The notes: generated from the letters alone by a model not told the origin. A stretch of 64,000 nt of DNA from Mesocentrotus franciscanus (GCA_037976565.1 CP137668.1:31015373-31079372); one strand, 5' to 3'; positions 13,900 through 27,677 are shown, numbered from the stretch's first letter. Translations and numbers: made by a program.

Positions 13900-13937
13900 G
13901 CATGCTCTATTTCAGCCCCCAAACTGAAATGAAGTTA
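13900..13937. repeat. Short dispersed repeat, copy 2, at a MITE boundary
   Basis: Identical to 10654-10693 until GAAGTTAA, where the MITE starting at 13934 begins. In copy 1 the sequence runs on into ATTCTATACT. Confidence 0.75.
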
Positions 13938-14600
13938 AAGCCCAAGTCCACTCCAAAAATAACTTACTTTCAATAGAACCAGAAAAATCAGACAAACCAA
14001 TCAAAAAAAGTTTGAGCAAAATCAGATAACTAATAAGAAAGTTATGAATTTTAATGACATGTAAAACTTTGAAAATCACTACACAAATTGGCAACTCACT
14101 TATCAGTCTGTGACGTATTTTCACCCTAAGAATCGTATTTCTTCACACCAGCCTCCAATTTAGATTGTTAGTAATATGTTTTTGTGTGGATGCACAAATA
14201 AAGAGTAATTTAAACTATTTATATAAAAATCAATAATTATGAAATACAATATTCAGAATATAGTATCAATTCTTCAAAATTCATAAAAGTTTTTGGGAAA
14301 TGTCATGCACGCAATATGATACAAATCATATAACCCGGGCAAAGGCATGGGGAAATCAAGTTTTGGGGATAAAAGGAAATTAATGGGATTAAACTATATA
14401 AAGCAATTGATAAGTTGTGAGGACATGACGTCACAAACTGATAACCATCTTGGCAATTTGTGTTGTGATTCTCATTGTTCCATAGTTTTACATACTTTAG
14501 TATGACATTAGTTATCCGATTTTGCTCAAACTTTTTTTGATTGGTTTGTCTGCTTTTATTGAAAGTAAGTTATTTTTGGAGTGGACTTGGCCTTTAAGTC
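13934..14600. mobile_element. TTAA-bounded MITE with CAAGTCCACTCC ends
   Basis: Ends TTAAAGCCCAAGTCCACTCC and GGAGTGGACTTGGCCTTTAA. The arms pair for about 190 bases (TTGAGCAAAATCAGATAACT / CGGATAACTAATG...). The interior is AT-rich. Same termini as 45797-46372 but an unrelated interior. Confidence 0.85.
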
Positions 14601-14641
14601 CTCATCCGCTGTTCTCTGCCTGCCATGCCTCTAGACACCCC

Positions 14642-14643
14642 CA

Positions 14644-14681
<38 letters not shown>

Positions 14682-14755
14682 TCTCTCTCGCTGTCTCTCT
14701 TTCTCCCTCTCCCCCTCTCTCCCCCTCTCTGTCTCTGTCTCTCCCTCCCTGTGTA
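14642..14755. repeat. (TC)n microsatellite
   Basis: TC repeats with GTCTC and CCCCTC interruptions, just right of the MITE at 13934-14600. Confidence 0.95.
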
Positions 14756-14759
14756 AATT

Positions 14760-17750
14760 GGTTTTCCCCTTTCTCTTTCCCCATCTCCTTCCTTTCTAGT
14801 CCACAATTCATATGAAAATTCAGAATAATAAAAACAAAGTCATATGCCATGGTTGTTGACGTGTATCTCTGACATTATCTATAAACCAGTGTCCAAGTCA
14901 TGGGTTGCACTGGCACTCAGTCAAAAATCACAACAAAGAAGATAATGTTTATAATATAAACGAACCACAAAATTCAAAATAGTAAACACGAGGTAGTACA
15001 CTTACCTTCAACTGCTCTCAACACCCTTTTTTCCGTCCTGTAAAACTGGAGGCTTCTTCAAAATTTCTTGGTAACTAACAAGGAAGCGTACTTCAGCTGA
15101 TATGATTCTCTTCTTGACCCCATGAACCAGAGATAATAGATCACGACCATACAACAACATTAGCAGAAACTAATAACATGAGTTGTGGCAAACATCTGTG
15201 ATATATAAACATGGTAAAAGCATCCTTCTTCTCCTCTGCTGGTTAGGAAACGTGCTTCGAATCCTATATTTCGTTGGGGACTGGCGGAACCGAGCAATGT
15301 TGCCATTTTATAACACCCAAAGAAATCAAGTGCAATGATATGACTTTATTCACCTTCTCTAGGATATCAGATATCCCTTGTCATCACTGAGAGAGAATTA
15401 TTATAGGAGCTGATTTTTTGTTTTCTCTGAGAAATCAGACGGTGTCCGATTAGCTTCGTATTAATCTCTCGACCGTCTGGTTTCTATTGTGACGTGGAAG
15501 TGATACAACGAATCCATTGTTTAAATGTTACTACACTTATCTTTTATTGTGAACTTTTTCTAAACTTCTCATTTATTTTTAACGGTTTCTATTTAACTTA
15601 TCTTGTCATCATACAAGCATAGTTCATTTTCATGTTAGTCATGAAAGTCACTATTCCTGATGATTACTAAATTTCGTTTCTCACCTTGAAACCGCCCCCT
15701 CATCAAGAAAGAAAGAAAAAACCTAAGAAAAATAAATAGGCCTACCAGACATGGATTTTTACAATAGTCTGAAGGACAAAATTGGTCGCTGACTTGATAA
15801 TAAGGATGTTATGTTTCAACAATATATGGTGCGTGACGATAAATTATAATGTAAGGAATTGGTCATGGCTGTTTTCCCGAAAGTTCGTTATTCCGAATGT
15901 TTTTGTTTATAAGATGGTTCGTTCGAAATAACAATGGCAAAAGCGCCCCCGCCCCATATAAAATCGATGCCGTATTGTAGACGGTCTAGTTTATAAAAAA
16001 AAATGCATGGCTTTAGAGAACCATGTTTCTGCATGTTTCATGTAAACTGACTTCTCAAAAACTGAAGACCTACCCAATCCTGCTGAAGTTAATCTTGTAA
16101 TACCTTGATCTTAAATCTATGGACAGGCTGGAGAAAAATATGTAAAAGATGTACAGAAATATTCCGCTCTGAGAGCATTGGAAAATGAGAGCATTGAAAA
16201 ATACTAGCTTTTGCCAACCAAGCTCATTTCATCTGGATGTTGTGTTGTCCCGTCCTAAAATTCTATAAAAGGACCATCAAAGTGTGATGTCCCCCCGCCT
16301 CTATTTTAAAGTCGACAAAGGTAATACTATTTCCAATAGAATGACAAAAGTAATTCGAACAGTTTTGCTCTTTCATTTTCTGTGAACAGCGTTTAAGTGT
16401 CACCGAGTGGGCTTTAAATATGACTCGTCTGTTCCTCGAGAAAATCGTATTTTTTATTTAAAAATGCATATTGTGTCATCCTACCCTTTTTGCCCCTAGA
16501 TTACAATATTGAAATGACGCCCCTGATCCTCATCGCATGCCAGGCAGGTCCATGAACCCTATAATATGTCGAGAGCTTTTTCTTGACACATGTAGGGTTG
16601 CGAGGGTCGAGCCCCTGGCATCATGGGGGGTGGACAGGTGTCTTACTTCGTGGATAAAAAAATGAATTAAGAACGATCAGGAGGAGGGGTCTGGGAGTGG
16701 GTCATATAATCTTCTTTCCTCGTCTATCCCCTTCTCATGTTCTCCCTTTTCTCTGTAACCTTCTTTTTTCCATCCGATTAGGGGGCGGCACGTGGCCCCC
16801 GTTCCCCCTGGTAGCTACCCCATTGCAAGAACCTTATGTCCAAGAGCCTTGTCGTGACACATGGCTGCGGAAACGGTCCTTTATCATCAGGTAGTTCTCA
16901 CTAGCAAAGAGGTCATTCAAACTCCCTGTCACATGGTGTAATATCAATAATGACAAATGAAGTGACAGCACGAATTGTTCTGAAGCTTCTGAAGTATGAA
17001 ATGGCATCAAATCAAAAGTTCGACAAAACTTTATGAAAGAAGGGGTCATAAATCAAGAACGGTTGTGTATAATTGTACTGCCTTTGAATTAAATATCATA
17101 TATGCTGTTTGTGCTGTTATGTATATAGGCCTATACGTCCAGCATTATGGAGCCCTATATCGCATGTCGCTCACCACATGAGAGACTGTTAGAAGTAGTT
17201 ATGGGTCTCTTCCTTTTCATCGTCCCTAGCTCCCTGTCTCCTTGTTCCCTGAGGCTGAGCATGGCCATGGACTGCCACTGTTGATAGCTGTAGGGTTAGT
17301 GTTGGGGTTAGGATTTGATATGGGAGGATGCGGAGGACAAACATCAATCATATTACTGCCATACTAAAAGTAGAGAGAGGGGGTGCTGCTTGCTACGAAT
17401 AATTATGCTAATCATCTCATGCTATGAATAACAATGTATTTCGTTAAGACATTGATATTGTTGTAAGTTTTGGTGACATGGTTGGTGCGATGGGAGCGAA
17501 TAAACACCGATGGTAATGTCATTTGTAATAGGAGGGGGCTAAGTTATAAATATATTAATATGCCATGTTTTGCATATTGATATACAGGCATTGTTTTAAG
17601 TTTGTGAGGCTGGTTATATTAAATGCAGATCAAATATGGTATAACTTGTCAGATATGCCACATATTTGTCAATGTTAAAGTGTGTTTGTTTGTATGTTTG
17701 TTTGTTTATTTGTTTGTTGTGAGGTGTGAGTCATATAAAATGTAGACGCC
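14760..17750. other. Intergenic
   Basis: AT-rich with GT-rich stretches. No gene, RNA or element recognised. Confidence 0.55.
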
Positions 17751-17757
17751 CCCAACT

Positions 17758-18310
17758 ATGATAGCATGCCACCAACATTTCACCTTATGTTATACCTACG
17801 TTGCAACCTATGTGCTGTTAGCGTTAATGAATTACTGCAATGAGGAAAAAGGAAGCATGTTGACGGAAACTAAACCGGGTCTTTATCGGCTACAGACTTC
17901 CCTTCTAGGTGAAATTACAGTAACATTACACACTTCGATCTATTTTTGTGATGTTATTGCTGTTGGGAATTCACAGGGTTTGTGGACGAAGGGGCACGGG
18001 GTGATTGACCCCCTACTTAATATGTCTACAAGGATTGGGCCGATACAAAACTTGCCTGGTCCACCATATATTTGGGCACTTGGCTTATTTGACATGTTTG
18101 AGCAACCCAACTTCGAAAATCTTCCCACGTTCCGGCCGCCATGACTAGCATGTGATGGTACACAAACTTTAAGAGTGAACAAGAAAATACGTATTTTCCT
18201 CGAGGACTATCTGACATAATAATATCTGGGTTGTAAACTATTCTTTTACCACTCCTGATACTTTGATACAAGCGCTGTTCATACGTGGTCTTTCGTGGTT
18301 TGGACAACAA
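17758..18310. other. Overlapping open frames, possible transcribed element
   Basis: Plus has a 128-residue frame (17758-18144) ending PTFRPP. Minus has 80- and 94-residue frames, one including MAAGTWEDFRSWVAQTC from an ATGGCGGCC context at 18143. No family recognised and no splice pair I can defend. Overlapping frames on both strands argue against calling a gene. Confidence 0.25.
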
Positions 18311-18640
18311 CCAAGTTCGCGATTTTTAGCGGTGATGGTTCATTGGTTGGCGGTATGATTAATATCTTTTAATCTTATGTATCAGTGGAAACCTCATTCT
18401 CCCGATCAGGAGAGGAAACATCATATTCACGATTTAAAAACAGATGTACGTGAAGCAACATCCTAAAACAATAACAACAATGTGAATATTGATGACGCCA
18501 TTGCATACAATGGGTTTTCTCGGAATGTGAGTTTCGGAGAATGCGGAATGTTTGTTTACTTCTTCATTGAACTCACAAATATACCTGAAGGTTGAAGTAT
18601 GCAAATCAGTTAGTTTGCCACAAACGAACAAACAAGCCAG

Positions 18641-18925
18641 TGGCGGATCCAGGGGAGGGGGCCGGGCCCCTCTAGCAAAAAACAGGTAAAAACACCCTTT
18701 TTGAAAAAAGAAGTTTGGCCCCTTCCATGGCGCCCAAGGGGTGGCGGTGCAAAAAAAATAACCCTTCCCGTAGGAAAATTTATTTTATTTTTTTTGTTTT
18801 GCTCACTACCCCCTCCCCTCCCCTCCCCACTGAGCGAAAAATCGACCGGCACGATTTTCAAATTTTCGCACGAAGTGGGCCCCTTTTTAGGCCCCTCCCT
18901 TGCCGCCGGCTGGATCTGCCCCTGA
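18641..18925. repeat. Palindromic G/C-rich element, GTGGCGGATCCAGG ends
   Basis: Starts GTGGCGGATCCAGGGGAG and ends GGCTGGATCTGCCCCTG, so the ends are roughly inverted. Between them are G-rich, poly-A and C-rich blocks with CGACCGGCACGATTTTCAAA. The frames in it are not credible genes. Confidence 0.65.
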
Positions 18926-19013
18926 AACAAGCAAACTATAACGAACTGATATCCCCAAAGAAATGAACGTAATCGCCCTCAAGTAATTTATTGTCAAAAG
19001 ATGCAAAAGAAAG

Positions 19014-19105
19014 TGAAGAAGAGGAAGAAGAAGAAGAGGAAGAAGAATAAGAAGAAGAAGAAGAAGAAGAAGAAGAAAAGAAAGAAAGGAGGAGGAGGAA
19101 GAGGG
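19014..19105. repeat. (GAA)n microsatellite
   Basis: GAA/AAG repeats with GGA units. Confidence 0.95.
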
Positions 19106-19548
19106 GGAAGAGGGATGAAACACAAAAAAACAAAAAACAAAACACCCTCGGCTTAAATTACACAAGACAAGGAAAAGGCCTGGTCCCAACTACCCTATAT
19201 ATATAAAACGATGAATATACGATATATACAAAAAAGTCATGAAGATAATAAGTTTATTTAAAATGACATTACGAATTATGAACATTTGATTTTGAATATT
19301 TGCTTATATATTTGGAGAATAAAAAAATCAAAATGGTCTTTAATACTATGGTTATACAGGGTTGTAAAAAGATTTTTTTTACATCGTGGATCTAATCCTT
19401 TAACACGTTTGTTTATACAGCCCCCAAATTCAGGAACTCTCTTCATAATGACATAAACTTGCCCCCTCACTTATTTCATTTAAGAGGACATTTTGAAATT
19501 GTTTCTTATACTTCCATACAATACAAATTAATATCAGTGCATTGCAAG

Positions 19549-19788
19549 GGCGTAGCCAGGATTTTTAACATTTTAAAATTTTGTTTTGCCCCCGGAAATG
19601 TGAAAATCGTGCCGATCGTTATTTTTGCTCAGTGAGGGGAGGGGGTAGTGTGTGATTACTAAGTAAAAAAAAAAAAAAATCAAAATGGGGGCAAAATGGG
19701 GGTAGTGTGCACTAAAATTCTTTTGCCAAGGGGGGTGTTTGAACAGCTAAAACACCCAAAACAACCCCCCCTCGCTACGCCCTTGGTG
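19549..19788. repeat. Palindromic G/C-rich element, GGGCGTAGCCAGG ends
   Basis: Starts AAGGGCGTAGCCAGGATTTT and ends CCCTCGCTACGCCCTTG. Shares the AATGTGAAAATCG(T/C)GCCG block with 18641 and 30645. Confidence 0.65.
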
Positions 19789-19908
19789 CATTGTCAAATC
19801 ATGTCTTGCCTTCTTTAAATCGTTCCCGTCACGTCTTACTTTACGCTCTATATTATGTACCTTACTATAATTATGATCACTACCTCTGCAGTATTGGCAC
19901 GTCGTGTG

Positions 19909-19940
<32 letters not shown>

Positions 19941-20259
19941 TTTCTTCTCCTCTCCACCCCTTTGACCTTTCCAATGTTCACTATACTACATACGTCTCGT
20001 AACAAGTTTTCAAATTACGGATTTATAATTGTATTATTATTCTGCCACTTTTTGGTAATCTATGTATATTTTTTCAAGTCAATATATTTACATGTTACAA
20101 AAATTATGTTTGTCATTATTTTGAGGATCCACATTCTACAAAATTTGCTATTCTACAAGCTCTGCTTTTCAGTGGATCCCTCCATTTCCACAGGTTTAAC
20201 TTAAAAAATAAAAAAAGAACTATTATACTGGATATTTATGTATATTTTCTATTTTATAA

Positions 20260-20375
20260 CTTTAAACCGTGTCAAATGTATTATATTATTAAATATTGAA
20301 TTGTATATCTGATTTCTTGTCAAAATCACTGTTCTTTTGGGAATGAAAAATTCAACTGAACTGAAACTGAAACAA
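20260..20375 (+). repeat. Retroposon-like 3' tail
   Basis: AT-rich, ending TTCAACTGAACTGAAACTGA, like the 3' ends of CR1/L2-type LINEs. No coding part attached. Confidence 0.35.
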
Positions 20376-20754
20376 GTGTCAAAGTTCATGTGCGTGATGT
20401 TGAGTACAACGTAATAAAAGATGACAAATGATTAACATTAAGAAAGGAGACAGACAAGACAACACTTGGCATTCAATAGTCACAATATTTATGACCAAAT
20501 GGCTACATTTAACGAGTTTGACTAGCCATTTAGTCTGATTGTCACACACCACCCTAACCTAACCTTTTCCATAGTAGCCTAATTCTGTCCATCATTTCCG
20601 CAAATGTTTCGTTTGATATTTTAGCCACTGTTCAGTAAACTGTTGTTGCCCATGCCTTTTTTCCATGGCAAATTAAAGACTCGATATATAGGCCTACTAC
20701 TTTCTCCTGCATTAAAAAAAAAATGTATAATTCTCTTTTTTTCCTTCGTCTTTT

Positions 20755-20960
20755 TTTCCATCTTCTTCTTCTTTTTCTTCTTCTTCTTCTTCTTCTTCTT
20801 CTTCTTGCTGTTGTTTTTGTTGATTTTGTTGTTGTTGTTGTTCCTTTTGTTGTTCTTGTTCTTCTTCATTTTCATCATCTACATCATCTTCTTCATCATC
20901 ATCTTCTTTATCATCATTTTCTTCTTCTTCTTCTCCTCCTCCTCCTCCTCCTCCTCCTTT
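20755..20960. repeat. (TTC)n/(TTG)n/(ATC)n/(CTC)n compound microsatellite
   Basis: Four trinucleotide blocks in series. Open in several frames but not coding. Confidence 0.95.
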
Positions 20961-20999
20961 TTCTTGATATTGTTCTGATCCCTCTTCTTCCTAACCAAT

Positions 21000-22480
21000 C
21001 TTCTACATCTGGTTCTTGTCTTTTCCCCTCCATTCCGTTTTCTTATTTGATCACTTCTAAGTATTAGCAAATCCGGCATTTTCTACCTATCCCGCCAGAA
21101 GATTTATGTTGTCTGCTATGCAATGTACTTCTCCAAGGATCCGGTGAAATTGAATCCATACCAAGGGATAAAGAAAAATCGAAAACATGCTGGAATTCCA
21201 ATGCGTTCTGTATATGCTCTGACCTTCTCCAGAAAGTTTAAATCCATGCCTAATATGGCATGGATATCATGAATGTTGTATACCTAAGCACTATCCTTTA
21301 CCTTGTTTGTAATCCTTTGCCTGACTATGTTGGGTTTTTAAAAACACCACTTGTGTTCAAACTTGCGCAACAAAGGAGATATAGTAACCCAGGGCAAAAT
21401 AAAATTAATGGTAGATGCAAGGCATAACAAATTACACCTTGGACAAAACTACACCATAAAGAACATACAGATGTAGAGAAGAAAAAATAAAATGTGGAAA
21501 ATGTTCAAGAATTTTATTTCAAAACAGAAATGATAAGCAGTGTATATGTAAATAAACTAATGATCATCATATGTGTATGAACTGTGTATAGACCTTCTCC
21601 CTCATCCACCCAGCGGACGTAACATGAAGCAACTACTGTTTTTTATTTTTATAGTTTCAAACATAGCAAAGACGATTAAACAAACAAATCTGGCCTCAGT
21701 CGGAATGCACATCATGTACAGCCTACATGTACCCCAAATAAAACCATATTTCTGTTTAACTGGTTGTAATTATGAAATTATATTATAGAAGAATGTTTAG
21801 TACACCCAACCATGACGGCGAAAATTAATAAATAATCAATCATAATCTATCGGACATGTCTCCTGTTTTTTTAACTCCACATTTCATTACAAGGCCTTTA
21901 TTCACGGCGGGCGTCAACTTCTCTTCATCGCGGGGGAGGGGGGGGGTACAAAACCTGTCATAATACGCTGGATAGAATACAAAATCATGTTTATTTGGAA
22001 AATTGCCCCGTGAATGACTTCCCCGTTGCCCTATGTTATCTACAGTTCAAATCCCATCCTGCTCTCCTGTCTTTAAAAAGAAATCATTTTTCCTGCAATC
22101 TCCTCTTTTTCACTATCTAAAAGTCAACTGCTTCTTTCTCCATCCTTGTGGATTTTCAAACAAATCCGACAGAAAGTTCATATTTTCAAAACATTTTGGG
22201 GTTCATGATTGCATTGTTAGAAAAATCGCTGCATTGGCCCTGTTATTCCCCGCTGATTTACTGATCCTTGGCCTTGGAAACATATTCATGGGTAACATTA
22301 TTCAACCAGAACTGAAGCTGAGAAATATAATCTGTATTTTCTGGAGTTGAGAAGGGAGTGGGGTAAGTTCGCCCGGCGATTCGATTAGCTTGCGTGGAAA
22401 TTAATGTTTTGCGAAAATATTTACTCTCCTGTAAGGTTCATGAAAAAAAGGTTATCAGGATACAAAATAAATTTACGAAA
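21000..22480. other. Intergenic
   Basis: No supported feature. Open frames here are short and show no motifs. Confidence 0.55.
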
Positions 22481-22594
22481 CTAGGAGGGAAAGAGGGAGA
22501 GGGGGATGTGTGAGAGGGGGATATACAAGGGGGTAAAGAAGAGGAGAAGATAGAAAAGAGAAGGGAAGAAGGGGAAGAGAGAGGGAGAGAGAGG

Positions 22595-22625
<31 letters not shown>

Positions 22626-22665
22626 AGGTGGGAAGGAATGAGAGGGGTGGAGAGAGAGAGAATTT
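22480..22665. repeat. (GA)n-rich purine tract
   Basis: GAGAG/GGGAGA repeats. Confidence 0.9.
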
Positions 22666-22835
22666 AGAACAGGTAAATTTAAAAATCGGTAAAAGCGAGT
22701 GGTGAGGATAAGGGAAAGTCGGGGGACGAGTTAGTTAAATACAAACCCAGAAACTTTTATCCATGTATGAATACATTTGAATTACAAAATGAATGGAACT
22801 TCTTAAAATATATTGCTCCTTCAAGGAGTCTATAG

Positions 22836-23030
22836 CCCGGCCCCTCCCCACTCAGTGTTATTTAGGGTACGCATATGCGTGTTCCTCCTTTTGAAAACAC
22901 CCCCTAAGTCCGGTGTGTAAAGTCAATTTTGTGTATGTACGAGCCGGACATTGGTGCGTGAAAAGTACCCCTTTACCGGACATTTTGGTAACACGCATGC
23001 GGTCATTCCGACCCCGGAGTGGGGGCCGGG
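22836..23030 (+). mobile_element. hAT-like MITE, copy 1
   Basis: An 8-bp direct repeat GTCTATAG flanks it (22828-22835 and 23031-23038). Ends are CCCGGCCCCTCCCCACTC and GAGTGGGGGCCGGG. The body carries TACGCATATGCGTGTTCC and AACACGCATGCGGTCATTCC and matches copy 2 at 29390-29562. Confidence 0.85.
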
Positions 23031-24148
23031 GTCTATAGGACATACCCTATGGGTTAAAATATGCAAATAATCAAGGATAAAAGCATATATGGGGAAGGTG
23101 GTTACTGCATACGAGTAAACTACATTTACCACTGAAAAGAACCAAACTTTCTTTTTAACAGAAGCATAATTTTCATGGCAAAAAACGAATGGCAAAAAAG
23201 TCTTCACGATGTGTGCTAAAGGAGGAGCAGAAATATAGGTACGTACGTAACTTCATCCTCGTTGATCTTGTCGAAAATTAAATATTTGAAAGAGGCCAGT
23301 AACAAAAGATGAGGAAGAAGGAAGAATGGAATCATATCTAGGACAGGCTGTGATAGATGTTTGAAGGTCACTTATGATTGATGCATATCAAATAACAGAA
23401 CTTTGAATTCTTTAAAGTTGTAAGCGGATGGAAACAAATTACTGTGAATATGACACAGTGCAATATCTGACCCTGGTCAATATCCAGATTGTTCTTGAGT
23501 AGGTCTATACATTCTGGTTCTCCCCGAAAACTTCGCAAAGTTGTTAAACTGCTATTATTTTCGATGAAATGACAAAATGACGTTGGAAATTTGTATTGTA
23601 GGAAAAAGGGTGAGACAACAAAACATCGAAGAAATAACCAGGGTCACTTTATTGGAACTCTTCCAGGTCCCTCCTTTATTGCTAAATCATCAAAGTAGGC
23701 GAAGATACACAATTTTTACTTCGAGTCCCTATTTTCACAGTTTTGGACACTTCTTCTTTTTTCTTCGAAATGACACAAGGCCATTGGAAGTTTTTTTTTT
23801 CTTGTTAGGGGTGCCTACAACCAAACTCCAATACAACAAGGAAATGCAGATATGGGTCGGCAAAATAAACAATCATGGTTCCTAAATCCTTTACATTATT
23901 GCTCCCCATATCAATTGCTTCAATCAATTAATTTAGTTGAAATAGATATATATATAGCTGAAGATGAAGTACACAGGTCTGCACTGTTACTTGGAGACGA
24001 GAAACTGCTCCAGACAACGGAAACATTGACACCACACACTACAAAGCCGCTTATTTTATATTAGCTCACTTTATAACAATTCATTAATGTCTCGCTATAT
24101 TTGCCTGTCATTTTGTTTAAATTAATTAATTCGTCTTTTTGATTTGAA

Positions 24149-24501
24149 GAAAGAAAATAGTACGTGGTTCCGATTAATAACATCCGATTAATAACATCAA
24201 GTAGATATATTATAGATACAATTACAAATGGGATTGTATTCTAATTTTATGATATCGAGAAACTAACTTGAATAAGGTTAGGCAGGCTCTTCTTAAAATA
24301 CTAATAGCAAAGCTTTAAATTTCGATTGATTAGAAGAAAGAAAAAAGGACGTGGTTCCGATTAATAACAGCAAGTAGCTATATCATAGATACATTTACAA
24401 CAGGGATTGTATTCTTATTTTATGATATCGAGAAACTAGCGTGATTAAGGTTAGGCTCTTTCTAAAATACTTATAGCAAAGCTTTTAATTTCGGGCGGAG
24501 T
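24149..24501. repeat. Imperfect tandem duplication, about 180-bp unit
   Basis: 24149-24326 and 24331-24501 share TTCCGATTAATAACA, GGGATTGTATTCT, TTTTATGATATCGAGAAACT and ATAGCAAAGCTTT. The first copy has an extra CATCCGATTAATAA insert. Confidence 0.85.
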
Positions 24502-25242
24502 CTGTTTTTGCATTAAATAATAACAAATCACGTGTCACAATGACAAGGAAATACACGATGACCCCGTTCATTTTTTAATACCGACAACTTTGTAAAAGCC
24601 ACTCTGCGTGTATTCACAAATACACTGTGTAAACATTATAATGGGTATCACTGTCAGAAAAAGGAATAAAAATTATGAACTTATTAAAAGTCATAGTTGC
24701 CTATGTTTACACGCATGGATCCGGTTTAAGCAAACAGACTGCAGGAAATAATGTGCTCCTCTGTTCACCTTTTGGATAAGGGACAATTCCAAACGATCCA
24801 ACTCATTATAAAGCCAAGGTATAAATATTAGACAGGATTTTCAAAACAAAGAAAGGAAACGTTTATTCATAGAACAGTCATATTGGGTATGCATACGTGA
24901 CTTTCCCTTTGTCAATTATTATTCTACATTACAAAAGAAAAGAAGTAAAGATGATTGTATAAATCATTATGGATAATGTTGGGATCTTGTTATCCATCAA
25001 TTCTAGAACCTGACACAGCTCACAAATTCTCTGCACAAGTTTTGGTTATATCCATGTGTTCATATAGGTTCATTTTTTTTTTTGGGGGGGGGCGTAAATG
25101 GGCACTGGAACTTCTGCAGCATTTTCATTCTTCAATTCTAAATGCATGTTCAAAATGATTGTGTGATGAGAATGAAAGTAGGCACCTACCCCCGAAAGAA
25201 AAATAACATAACATAAAGAGGTGTGCCTCCGACGGCCCTGAA

Positions 25243-25520
25243 CAGTGGCGTAGCGCTAGTTCAAACAAAACATTGAGAGGGCACCGTATTTGATAGGGGG
25301 CGAAGGAAGAGGGGCACCGTGTCTTACTACAGGTGGACGAAATGCAAATTAACAACAATGTCATTTATTTTGTAGAGGTCGATTGGGCGGGGTCGAAGGG
25401 TCATCTTTTTCACGTTCCCTTTCCACTATCCCACTTTTCTCTATATGTATTGCTCCTTTTCTTCCATCTTTCCGCCATGTTGTCGGGCATGTGCCCCCGG
25501 TCTCCATGCTCCTTGGCTAC
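25243..25520. repeat. Palindromic G/C-rich element, GTGGCGTAGCG ends
   Basis: Starts AACAGTGGCGTAGCGCTAG and ends CCTTGGCTACGCCACCG. The interior has GGGGCACCGTGTCTTAC-like text. Same terminal style as 19549. Confidence 0.5.
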
Positions 25521-26054
25521 GCCACCGCTTCTGCATGGATCCAGCACTCATTGGTAAAATGGACCACGGCACGTAGTCTGCAAGCACAGACTCTAATTTT
25601 GACACTTTACCACAATTCATTAAGCCTTGAGCAGAGCCTAGATCTGCCAGTGGTAGCAGCTTAAAGATAAGCTTGAGTTCTGGTAATGATAGAAAATAAA
25701 TTCTCACAGAATCCAACACCACTTACACTGAATGTTCAAGATTACAAATGAATGACATATGTGCCAAACGATTTTGGTAGAAAATGTATAGGGGCTGAGT
25801 AATGAGTATAGAAAGATAAGGAAATCAAGGTAAGTAGGCCCGACACATATACAATGTAAAGGTCTCTATGTGCAAATGAAAGTTGTGGTTTTTATTGAAG
25901 ATGATTTCCAGCAAGTTTTTGTGAGGTTGTTTTTATTTTACTGGCTCAAACAATCAATCTACTGCAGGATAAACAATTCAGAATGAATTATAGACATGTT
26001 CTCTCGACATACGATGCCTATATACACCAGAGCTCAAGATTAGAGTCTGTTAAT

Positions 26055-26257
26055 TGTAGTCTCATCTTTGCAGATCTACAAGCATTGCTTTCTCTTTATT
26101 AGGCTCCATCACATTTCTCCCTTTATTTAACTTAGTCTTATGTATTATTCTCTTCGTTTGTATAAATATCCCCCAAAATGAAAAACATTTAACACGCCGA
26201 ATGTAATGATGTATTTTACAACATGTGAAATATGAAAATAAACTGAAACTGAACTGA
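26055..26257 (+). repeat. Retroposon-like 3' tail
   Basis: Ends TGAAAATAAACTGAAACTGA, after T-rich sequence with TATGTATTATT and TTTGTATAAAT words. Same tail style as 20260 and 60640. Confidence 0.4.
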
Positions 26258-26445
26258 GATACTTTTACACAAAACGACTGGAAATGATTTGTGCCTGCGA
26301 ACTATATTGCACGCACATTCAATAAGAGATATACACAAATAAATAAACAGTACCTACAGTGTACAACAAAATCATAAGAAAGGAACAGTTACGGTCGCAT
26401 CTTGAATTGTATACCCTCCAGGAATCTGTAAATGTCTCTAGTCCT

Positions 26446-26702
26446 GGAGGGTGTTTTTAAGTTGGACTTTCACTGTGGCAGGCTGTTCATGCCACTGTTT
26501 GCTGAATTGCTGTCACCATTTACTGGCATTGATCTCTCATGGGACGTATAAATCGTGGTCACAAATCTACAGAATTTACGTTTTTTGATAGTTCGTTATT
26601 GAAGGAAAAAATATTATCTAAAGATCATAATTGAGAGACAAATAGTGAGAGCAACAAGTGGCATGAATGTCATGTAATAGTCTTTGTGTAACACCCCCTG
26701 GT
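26446..26702. mobile_element. MITE, second copy of the GTGTTTCAC family
   Basis: Matches 43616-43929 through GGCAGGC(T/C)GTTCATGCCACT, GATAGTTC(G/A)TTATTGAAGG and TAAAGATCATAATTGAGAGA, ending GTGTAACACCCCCTGG. The left end is truncated or diverged. Confidence 0.8.
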
Positions 26703-27677
26703 CAGCTAAGGTGAAAGGGATCCCTACGTCAGATCAAATCTATATTTAAAACATGATGAGTCTGGGAAATTGGCAGTAAATATTGACGTCCCATGGAGCT
26801 ATATTAGGCATATAAACAGTGTCCGGTTCGGGTCTACAACGCTGAACCACAAGGCACAATAAAATCGGGGCATGCTAAAATAAGAACCTTTCTCGTCAGA
26901 ATTCATCTTTCTTTTATATATAAGTCTGAGAATTCGCCCACTGAATCATCGTTGGAATTGTTGAAACCGTCCCATTTACAGAAAAAATGAAAAAGATTCT
27001 TTGCAATGCTATTGCGATTTCGGCTACACAAAACAATGTATGAATAATTCGATTTAACCAGGCCATGTACAGATATATGAAACGACCGCACTGTCAAGCA
27101 AGGGTATTGTGAGACCTGCCAGGTCCCTGGCCAAATATAATCACTGAATCATACTGCTCTTTCGTTTTTTCTAAGAGCACATCGACTGTCCATATAGGTG
27201 GATTATTCCAACATTTGGCATGATTATAATGCACTAAAACGAATAACAATTGTGTTTCATATAATTATCAACGTTTTGATCATAATTTTCAATTGTGAAC
27301 TCTTAAAGTTATAGCATTCAACCTGAGCTGAGCTGTGTACCTATTCATTCATGTACTCCATTTTTAAAGCTTTATTTATAAGATAATGTTACAACAATTT
27401 AACACTTCTATTTTTTTTTTACTTAAGCCGGTTTATTGATTACTTAATTTATCAATATCTGTTCTTTCTTATTTCGGGGGCTGAATGTTTTTCCATTTCT
27501 CTCGGAGTAGGCCTACTTTTCAGGCCATTAAGATATATACATGTAACGCGTTTCTCAGATAAAAACCTGATTGAATTATAAACCTTAATGATCAACTCAC
27601 TCCTAAATGCAGCCCAAAAGCTATTCCTAACAATATGCACATTAATTTGTGAAAAACCTGGAATATATCATTTCTCT

